From: Apricaphanius iberus
Lineage: Eukaryota; Chordata; Actinopteri; Cyprinodontiformes; Aphaniidae
Assembly: GCA_028564705.1 (NCBI GenBank)
Contig: JAPXFQ010002711.1
Span: forward strand, 124,001-188,000
Direction of reading: 5' to 3'
Length of the DNA stretch: 64,000 bases
The notes under the pieces were generated by a model. That model worked only from the letters and a program-made list of their open reading frames with translations, ran no database searches and was not told the origin of the DNA. The position numbers and the translations under genes are program-made. Of the stretch, positions 56,651 through 64,000 are shown one piece after another (within the stretch, counting starts at the first letter, position 1; each line of letters starts with the position of its first letter).

Positions 56651-57224
56651 ACAGAGTGTTGGTAGCCAGGTCTCCTAGTAGCTAGGAGACAGGTTAATGT
56701 TAGTAGCTATGCTGCTTTAGGCTAGGCTGTTGGAGGACATTATTAGGGTCTGTTCCTACTTTCTCTCCAACTGCATGATGTGCTGTCAATTCAAGCACTA
56801 ACCTGTTTTCTATTATAGTAGGTGCTCCGGATTAGCCCTGCTTGACGACCCTGACTAAGATGGCATTGCAGTGACGGAAAATTCTCCACGTCCTGCAACA
56901 AACTTCTGCATCAGTTCTATTGCTCTTTCTGTGTCTCTGTTATGTATTCTCCAAGCCACAGACGGTCGCGGCAGATAACCGCTTGTGCTGAGCCTGGTTC
57001 TGCCGGAGGTTTCTTCCTGTTAAAAGGGAGTTTTTCCTTCCCACTGTCGCTGCATGCTTGCTCAGTATGAGGGATTGCTGAGAATTCCACGACGCAATCT
57101 TCTGTGGTTCTGTAATTTCTACACTAAACATTGTATTGTAATAACTCTTTTTGTAAAGTGCCTTGAGATGACATCTGTTGTGAAATGGCGCTATATAAAT
57201 AAACTGAATTGAATTGAATTGTAG

Positions 57225-57720
57225 AAAGTTACAACTCCTTTATGGGAGGAGTTGATACATCTGATCAACATATGAAAACATACCTGTTTCCACATAGATC
57301 CAGGAAATGGTACAACCACATTTTTGATTGTTCTGAGCATCAGTGTGGTCAATGCACACATAATTTACATGTGTTGTAGTCCTGGTCCACACAAACCACC
57401 TTTATTCCGGACCTCGGGGGCTTTTCCAAAAAGCAAAAAAGGAGGACGGCCATCAGTGCAGCAGGGAGAAATGCTACAGAGGCTCACTGAACAACACAGA
57501 TGAATGTCCAGGTTGTGTTGTATGTTCAGATCGCACCCTCCCGAAAAGCCGTTGACAGACACAGTTCAGGTGCCGTCAGTGTTGAGTAGGTCTTTGTGCT
57601 GTGCCTTGCAATGAAAGATACCACATAGTGAAAAACTACAAGCAGTGCCATCTTGATAATTGAAGGTCTTTGAAAGTAATGCAATTCCGTATGGCCCCTC
57701 TCCAGTCCTAAAAAATTATG
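57225..57720 (+). pseudogene. piggyBac transposase, C-terminal part
   Basis: Continues the transposase cut by the L2: ESYNSFMGGVDTSDQH and RKWYNHIFD, the typical C-terminal catalytic-domain motif, then a degenerate tail where a Cys-rich zinc region would be expected. In-frame stops are frequent. About 600 bp of non-coding element sequence follows up to the right terminus. Confidence 0.88.
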
Positions 57721-58250
57721 CAAATTGGATCAGTGAATTTATTTCTATCCCAAATTTTATTCCATACTAAAAATGTTTCACATTGATTGGTGGCAGTATT
57801 CTCTTATCTCAAATGGATCTCAAATTACAGCCAAAGAAAATTTACATTTTCCAATTCCACCTGTTAATGTCACAATATACAAATTAGATGACAACTTACT
57901 TCCAGCCCAAATTTTTCTTCAAACTGAAAATATTCATTAATTACAGTGTGCCCTCATCTCCAACCACTTTCAAGCTGCATCCTTTGGAAATCTTTATAAG
58001 AAAATTTACATTTTCTAATATGGCCTGTTGATGTCACAATATGCAAATTAGATGACAATCTACTTCCAGCTCAAATTTTGGTTCATACTGAAGATATTTC
58101 TCATTTACAGTATGCCTTTATCTCAAACTACTTAGAAGTTATAGCCTTTTGAAACCTTGATATCAAAAAATTCAACATTTTCCAATATGGCGCCACCTTG
58201 TGACAACATAATATGCAAATTAGATTAATACTAATGAAAGAAGCTACAAT
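57721..58250. repeat. ~163 bp tandem repeat in piggyBac 3' region
   Basis: GCAAATTRGAT..CTTCCAGC.CAAATTTT units recur at about 57721, 57881, 58046 and 58210, with periods of 160-165 bp and about 15-25% divergence by eye. They lie between the transposase and the right terminus. Confidence 0.75.
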
Positions 58251-58284
58251 ATTTTGAACTAGTAATATCAAAATTTCATATTTT

Positions 58285-58315
58285 ATAAAACAAAACCCGG
58301 CGCCTAGGGGGTTAA
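58285..58315. mobile_element. Probable right terminus of the piggyBac
   Basis: CCCGGCGCCTAGGGGGTTAA ends in TTAA at 58312-58315, the target site of piggyBac elements. A matching left terminus was not found upstream of 50.2 kb. Confidence 0.55.
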
Positions 58316-58947
58316 TAAATTCTTTAAACTGAAAGATAAAACACTTCATTTAGTGTTGTTGGTTTAATACATCAGTAAGAGAATGCATCCTTCAGATAAA
58401 GACTGATATTCTTGTATAATATATAATAATAATATTGTTTCTTATATAGATTAAGAAGCTGGTGCCCCGTTTTGCTCATTTTGTCAGTGACAATTAAAGT
58501 TTCATTAATAATTATCCCAGTATTAGCTAACCCTATTAACTAACCCTAACCCTATTGGTATAATTGTTCCACAGTCTCAAAACATGATCACTAAGTTTGA
58601 GAAAGAATGTTTAATTTTGCCATGTGTAGATAATGGATAATTCTCAATAAATCCAAACTTTTTTTTACATAGTTCAGTTTTACTATTGTATAATTATTCT
58701 TTCCTGAAAATATAACTATTCAAAGGTCTCCTCAAAATTTCCCTCTAAGTTTAATAAAGTCTGTCTGTCTGTTTGTCTGTAAGTAAATCAGTGAAGTGAC
58801 GTAGCATACTGTCAGGGCACCGCACATCGCCAGCTGTACAACAACAAGCAACAGGTCTAGAGATGAAGTAAGTAATAGTGTTTCGACCGCGTCTGTAGTC
58901 CGGTCTTTCCTGTTCGAGAGATCGAAAACGCGCAAGAATTGTCGATG
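58316..58947. other. Non-coding stretch, nothing recognised
   Basis: A/T-rich with a short (CTGT)n run near 58760. No exon was recognised. Confidence 0.5.
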
Positions 58948-59660
58948 GGGAGCCTAAGTCTCCTCCCCTTCAGGTCGGCCCATGGGTCCCCAAACCGAAA
59001 AAATAATGAATTAAAGTCAATGGAGCGATAAGTTATTTTCTGGTCCGCTTTGTCTTACGTCCTGAATCAAACATATGTTGTACTTCGATACAAATGATAA
59101 ATAATGATGTACATTTCGAATGTGTTTGTCCAGTGATTTGGGATGTATTTGGTTGTAAAAATTCGCATTTAAAATGCCTACAAGTCAGAATTCGCATATA
59201 TGACACCATTTGGCTAACGGGAACTAGCACTAGCTGTAGCACGTAAAACACTCACCTAGAGCTTGTAAAGCTTCTCTTCCATGCTGGCTCTCAGTCCACC
59301 GACTGCTTTACCCCCGACGTAGCTGCCACTTTCCACATGGTCAGGTTTATAGTGGTTTTCTCCATGTTTAATGCTCCTTTCTTCGTCCTGGAGGTTATGA
59401 CCCTCGCTCTCCTTCTTCTTCTGCAGTTGTAGTCTGCTAAACGTTTTCACACAAAACCTAAAGTAACTTTTGCCTCCGGTCGAAAATCTGAGTTTTCTCT
59501 GCATCAAAATTACTTTTTAAAATTCACATACATCATATGTTCGATCCACGGCGCATTTCAAGCTGGATCAGAAAATAACTTTAATCGCTCCATTGACTCT
59601 CATTAATTTTTTTTGGCAGTCGGGGAACCATGGAACGGAAGTAGAAGGGTGTGACTTAAG
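58948..59660. mobile_element. Palindromic element, copy 2
   Basis: Same family and orientation as 9564-10203: GGGAGCCTAAGTCTCC at the left, CGGCCCATGGGTCCCC, AAGTCAATGGAGCGATAAG, and the inverted counterpart CATTGACTCTCATTAA and GACTTAAGCC at the right. The right tip lacks the final bases found in copy 1. Confidence 0.7.
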
Positions 59661-59776
59661 CCTTGTTTATGCTTCTCCGACCACAAATTTACACGGAGAC
59701 GTATTGACGGAGACGTTTTCCGTTTATAGTACTCCGCTCTTCCACTCCATTCTCTACAGTTTTTTCAGCGTTGCTG

Positions 59777-59893
59777 TTGTGTGTTTCTTTAAAGTTAAGA
59801 CTAGTTTAAAGTTATCTTCATTGAAAAGTACAGTGCTTTTCCTTCAAAAATAAGGACATTTCAATGTGACCCCAAACTTTTGAACGGTAGTGT
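59777..59893. mobile_element. Right terminus of a Tc1 element (solo)
   Basis: Nearly identical to 12462-12578, the right end of the complete Tc1 copy, including GACCCCAAACTTTTGAACGG and a following (TA)n tract. No other part of a Tc1 is nearby, so this is a solo end left by deletion or by a chimeric element. Confidence 0.88.
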
Positions 59894-59910
59894 ATATATA
59901 TATATATGTG

Positions 59911-62205
59911 GTATATTGATTGGCTGAATAAAATCGGGACAGTTTTCCACATGCATTGGAATCAAAACTTTTACAGCCAGCAACAGAGTGTCTTCAATTC
60001 ATTCAGTAACAATAACTAAGCTTACCTCTGCAGTCCTGAGGAACTATGAAGGATCTTCACGGAGGAAATACGGCAGACCCCTTTAGAATGACAGCCCTTT
60101 TTGTTCTGTTGGAATTCTGTTTAAGGACAGAATACACTATTAAAGCAACTAGCCACTCAAGTAGATGTGGTCACGGGGACCCCTCACTTTAATAACAATG
60201 TATGAATGAATTAAGTTCATTTCATTTAAAAAGCAACAGTTTATTAATTCTGGTGCTCTGAATGAAGTATATGGATGAGTGACAGTGGCTCAATGAGGGA
60301 CAGATAAATTGTGCAAGGAACATTAAGAGTGTGTGAGTGAGGTTGCTGCTGATAGCAATGCTACATGTTAGCATTAGTAGGTATATAAGTTGAAAATATA
60401 CTGTTGGGTCATACACACCCATCAGGTGGCGCTAACCTACATTCTAGCTCCACAGGAAATGGGGAAGAAGAATGCATAAATAGGGCCGCTTTGCTAGCTG
60501 CTCGTCCTTAGCCATTCAACCTCTTCGCTTGATGCAGGCGAAGCTCACATCAAAGAACCATCCTTCGCGGGCGAAGGAGAAACATCTCAGTTCGAGGAGG
60601 ATCTTATCCAAACAACACCGACGGACAACCGATCGAGTGACTGAAAAACATTGATAAAAAAAGACGTTTATCCCCAGGGCCCAACAAAACCCCTCTGAGC
60701 TGCTGACTGCTGAGAAACGTGAGCAGAGCCACATGTGCCGAGAGCCGAACCAGCCAGAATTCGCATTTAGCCGCCGCCACAGAGCCGATAAGAGTTGAAT
60801 GCCGGACTGCAGCACTCCAGGAAAAGGTACTTTGCAGAGGTGAACGCCGGGGCCCATCGCTGTGCAGCCAGACAGAGGGAGACGGCATCCAAGCTTGGAT
60901 TTCTCAGCGCTGCCCGGCAGCTAATCAAATTAGCATCCTTTGTTAGCCGCTACGCTAACGTCACCTCATTCTCCTTGGAGAGACCCCGTTCAGAAACCAC
61001 GGAGCAGCTTGTAACTTTGATCGTTCATAAGGTCTGTTTGGGCAGAGGCAAATTAGTTAGGATAAGTAATGTTAAAGGTGTTTCCTTTTTATTGTTATCA
61101 TTGTGAGTTTTCATTCTGCTATCTTTGGGTAATACAGGCTTCCCGGCCGGAAGTTTTAATCAAGGTTTAAAAGCGTTTTCCGAAAAAGAGTCGTTTTAAA
61201 TCTTGTAATTTGTGCTACTTAATTAAACATGAATTTACCTTTCTTTGTTTAATTTCTAATAAATGTATTTAAGTCATTTCAAACGCCCCACGTGGGTTAC
61301 AAAGAGCTAAAGCTAGTTAGCCGTGTTTGAACTCGCCTTATTTGATCGAAATAATGGAGTTTGATTTTTTACTGCGGTGATCAATCTATGAATAAAATAA
61401 TCCTGCAAGGGTTAATTACTCTTCTTCAGATAATTGATCCGAAGAATGTTAATTTTCATCACATTGTTTCATTGGTTTATACGTAAATCAAAGGTGCTAA
61501 ATTAATTAAAGTAATTACAATTAATGAACTAATTTAGCTTTCATTCCAGAATCTGCAAATCAAGCTTTCATTCTTAAAATCCTCCAAATTCATCTAGAAC
61601 TGTGACATTAGAACCCACGGTTCCTCATCTTTTAACATATTCATCTTTTTGTGTTCTTTTTAGTTTTGACTATTCATTTATTTTAATCAGTAGTGTTGGT
61701 TATTAGTTTTGAGTGATTAAATGTTTCTTATTATTCTTCTGTAAATACATTGTATTTTGGAAAGTAACTGTTGTCATTTCTTGTTCAACACACACATATT
61801 GCAAGGTTTATGGTCAATAGACGATAAAGAATTCATTTATTCAGACTATGAGACTGATATAGACATATCTGGCTATTATAATAGTTCCTGATGAAGGGGG
61901 TGCCCCGAATAATAAATAATTTTCATAAAATATAAATCTTTTTTACTGCCATAAGCAGTCCTGTGACTATTAATAGCAAAAAGCTACATTTTAATCTTAA
62001 ATACACAACAATACAATCACCACTGACATGTTCTTCATACATGATGAGAAGAAAAACATTACATCATACATGCTGGGATTTCTAGGGAAATGATATCACA
62101 GGCGGCATCAGTCAAATTATAAATCAATGTTATTAAACTTGACAGTGAGTATTGATCAAACATTATCTTTGACTGATACATTTTTACCATCCCTGAGCAA
62201 ATATA
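59911..62205. other. Intergenic DNA with TATA-like and CpG-bearing segment
   Basis: At about 60471 a TATA-like CATAAATAGG is followed by ~500 bp of GC-richer, CpG-containing DNA (60480-60970) and then A/T-rich sequence. It resembles a promoter with a long leader or an LTR. No coding exon or flanking repeat was identified. Confidence 0.3.
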
Positions 62206-62210
62206 CTTAC

Positions 62211-63417
62211 ATCATCCTCAAGCATGCTTAGGACATTTTTGAGCTCTGGAAAGCTGCTGGCCCTGTAGAGCTGAAGTAGTCGAGGCAAATGCTGTTGAAG
62301 CCCGTCAAAAAAGTATCCTCTCAAGTCAGCTGAAGTGATTCGAGTGAATTCAGCTTCGATCTGTTGGAAAGAAAAACAGAAGACACATTTTTTTTTTATT
62401 GATATATACAGAAACGTGTGCCTCCTCACTAGCCTGGCATTCACCAGCCTGATCTGACGGCGGTTTATTTCTGCCATGCAGATCAGTCTGGAGACCCACA
62501 CATATGACTTCTGCTGCAGCCAATCCAGTTTTTCTGGAGCCAATCACAAAACGGGCTTATCCGCCTTTCCCGCTATTGGTGGGTTCAAAACAATAACTGT
62601 CCAATTGCGTACAGAGTCATCTGAACTATTCCCGTTGGTCACGCCTCTTGTGCAGTAGAAATTACATGGCAGAGTCCCCCAGACTAAGTTCAATCTTGAA
62701 CTGGGGAAAGCCAGGCTACCTCCTCACAGCCACAGGAAAAAAATTTGTTTTATCTAGCTCATCTCCCAGACTGCAGTCCTCCTATGCAAGAACAACTGCC
62801 TTAACTTCTTTCTTACCATTAAGTGGGGTTTAATATTTGTTTTCAACATTATTTAAATAGCATACTTTAAACAACTAATTTATATTCGCAATGCTGTCTT
62901 ACCTGTTGCTCTGTGAACAACGCTGGCCAATTTGTCTTCACCTCTGCCACAGGTGGCTCTTCTACAATTTGCTTTCGGCGCAGGGAGAAGGTGATTTTTT
63001 TTATATCAGCTTTCTTCTTCTTCATCTCTTCCATAATGGCTAATCTCTGTTCTTTTTCAGTTCTTCCTTCAGGTAAGTCAGTTAGAAAATTGAGGCCATG
63101 GTCGATGACGGGGGAAAATGTCCTTGCAAGACAATGATGATGAAGACAGACTTGCCGTATCCAACGTGATATCAGTGTGATATGACTCACTGACCTGCTT
63201 CCCAGTTATCTTCAGAGTTGCCTTGCCCTCAATAAGATCAGACAAGCTCATCAAGTTGCAGAGCTTATTGTCAAACTCTGTCTTCATATTGGACCACCAA
63301 GTCACCTTCCAACCCAAGCTTACTTTTCAAGAATGAATTGAACTCATCAAGAGTCTCTGGCAAACTATCAATCTGGATCTTCCGAATGTCACCTTTACTG
63401 AGAATGACACGCAGTAG
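62211..63417 (-). pseudogene. SAMD3-like (teleost multigene family), broken
   Basis: On the minus strand an acceptor precedes 63417 (LLRVILSKGDIRKIQIDSLP, a PB1/ubiquitin-like start domain). A frameshift near 63290 shifts reading to FDNKLCNLMSLSDL. Near 63110 the frame passes directly to LNFLTDLPEG and RKQIVEEPP, TNWPALFTEQQ, with donor GT at 62902; the next exon is 62360-62211 (acceptor and donor both good, phase 0). In related fish genes (annotated sterile alpha motif domain-containing 3-like) a long segment separates these parts, so there is an internal deletion. Function of the family is unknown to me. Further exons would lie outside or be lost. Confidence 0.65.
62430..62718. mobile_element. 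hAT-like MITE in SAMD3-like intron
   Basis: The left tip TAGCCTGGCATTC and the right tip, on minus TAGCCTGGCTTTCC, are inverted copies. CCTCCTCAC flanks both sides (62421-62429 and 62719-62727), consistent with an 8-9 bp target duplication of hAT type. Length 289 bp, non-coding. Confidence 0.85.
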
Positions 63418-63589
63418 CTGGAATAATAAAATAAGTGTTTATTTCAACAGTTGCCGCAATTTGAGATTTAAGATACAGCAGTTGAATTACTTCTAAATAC
63501 CTTTTGTGGTTTAATACCAAAGTGTTGCTGGGTACAGAAGTGGATCTCACTAAGCCAACAGAAAGTAATCTTCAACCCAGCCAACATTT

Positions 63590-64000
63590 TTATGTAGGGC
63601 CCATGTGGGTTAGAAGAGGGCTGAAACAGGGGCCCCACATGGGATTGTCTGATGGGACACATATGGTTTTGTCCGCGGGTTCCATGTTGGCCCCACGCCA
63701 ATTGTCCATGTGGGTGTCATGCAGGATTACATTAGGTTTTAAGTGGGCCCCATATGGGCAAAACACGTAAGACCCGTTTTGGTCCCACCTTTCAATCATA
63801 AGTGGGTCCTACATGGGGACCATGTGGAGTGAAATATGGGTTGCAAGTGGGATTGTCCGCAGGTTCCATGTTGGCCCCATGCCAACTGCCAATGTGGCCG
63901 TCATGTAGGATTACATTAGGTTTTTAGTGGACCCCATATGGGCAAAACACACAAGACCCATCTTGGTCCTAGCTTTAAATCCTAAGTGGGTCCTACATGG
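63590..64000. repeat. ~184 bp satellite, runs past window end
   Basis: GGTTCCATGTTGGCCCCA occurs at about 63678 and 63863, and AAGTGGGTCCTACATGG at about 63801 and 63984, a period of 184-185 bp. Units contain shorter CCCATATGGGC/CCACATGGG palindromic motifs. Open frames here are artefacts of the repeat. Confidence 0.85.

Larger units (their letters stand above)
51856..57219 (+). mobile_element. Full-length L2 LINE with both ORFs open
   Basis: A TGTAG duplication (51851-51855 and 57220-57224) borders the element, and joining the flanks restores the piggyBac reading frame. 5' UTR 51856-52121 includes a GACGTATCGCGT direct duplication (about 51861 and 51878). ORF1 52122-53018, ORF2 53015-56104, 3' UTR 56105-57219 with an antisense 28S insert (56254-56650), ending with (GAATT)3. 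It is inserted in a dead piggyBac. Intact ORFs and an exact duplication indicate recent insertion. Confidence 0.93.

Noticed and set aside
58550..58580. Telomere-like CCCTAA repeats
   Set aside because: Only two to three imperfect units; no interstitial telomere array.
63468..63799. Several frames with Gly/Pro/His-rich peptides at the window end
   Set aside because: They arise from the satellite; both strands are open because the unit has few stops.

Overview
The window looks like teleost fish nuclear DNA. Evidence: split host exons with GT-AG borders, fish-type tRNA-derived SINEs, L2-clade LINEs, Tc1, hAT, Harbinger and piggyBac DNA transposons, a decayed Maverick/Polinton (adintovirus-like) element, and fragments of a tetraspanin-15-like gene and of a teleost SAMD3-like gene. 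No bacterial-style operons, CRISPR arrays or phage modules are seen. Most of the 64 kb is repeat.

Layout. 1-4.3 kb: decayed L2 LINE with a MITE in its 3' part. 4.3-14.7 kb: non-coding DNA with a Tc1-like remnant, a SINE, a palindromic element, an almost complete Tc1 copy sitting inside a (TA)n tract, and a Harbinger-like MITE. 14.8-21.1 kb: the last three exons and 3' UTR of a tspan15-like gene (+ strand), with a 2.2 kb hAT-type element in an intron. 21-27 kb: more LINE and SINE debris. 27-37.7 kb: a decayed Maverick: major capsid gene (split by another LINE) and adenain-like protease on +, then on - a conserved ORF, a small basic membrane-active-like protein, the packaging ATPase and the B-family DNA polymerase. 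37.8-39.3 kb: beside the polymerase, on the same strand, a chain of very short exons that nearly all use phase-1 introns. It starts at the edge of a ~220 bp sequence that recurs inverted at 47.0-47.2 kb. This is the most novel-looking structure here. 39.5-50 kb: inverted-repeat element, LINE tail, a possible CpG-type first exon, a ~48 bp minisatellite with CTCF-like boxes, and a promoter- or LTR-like segment. 50-58.3 kb: a dead piggyBac split by a full-length L2 with both ORFs open and a clean 5 bp target duplication. The L2 3' UTR carries ~400 bp of antisense 28S rRNA. 58.9-64 kb: second palindromic element, Tc1 terminus, broken SAMD3-like gene with an intronic MITE, and a ~184 bp satellite running off the end.

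The Maverick genes are all broken: in-frame stops in MCP, protease, ATPase and the conserved ORF; loss of the protease nucleophile; a stop in polymerase motif C. They are therefore fossils. By contrast the L2 at 51.9-57.2 kb appears capable of coding for both of its proteins. No integrase of the Maverick was found.
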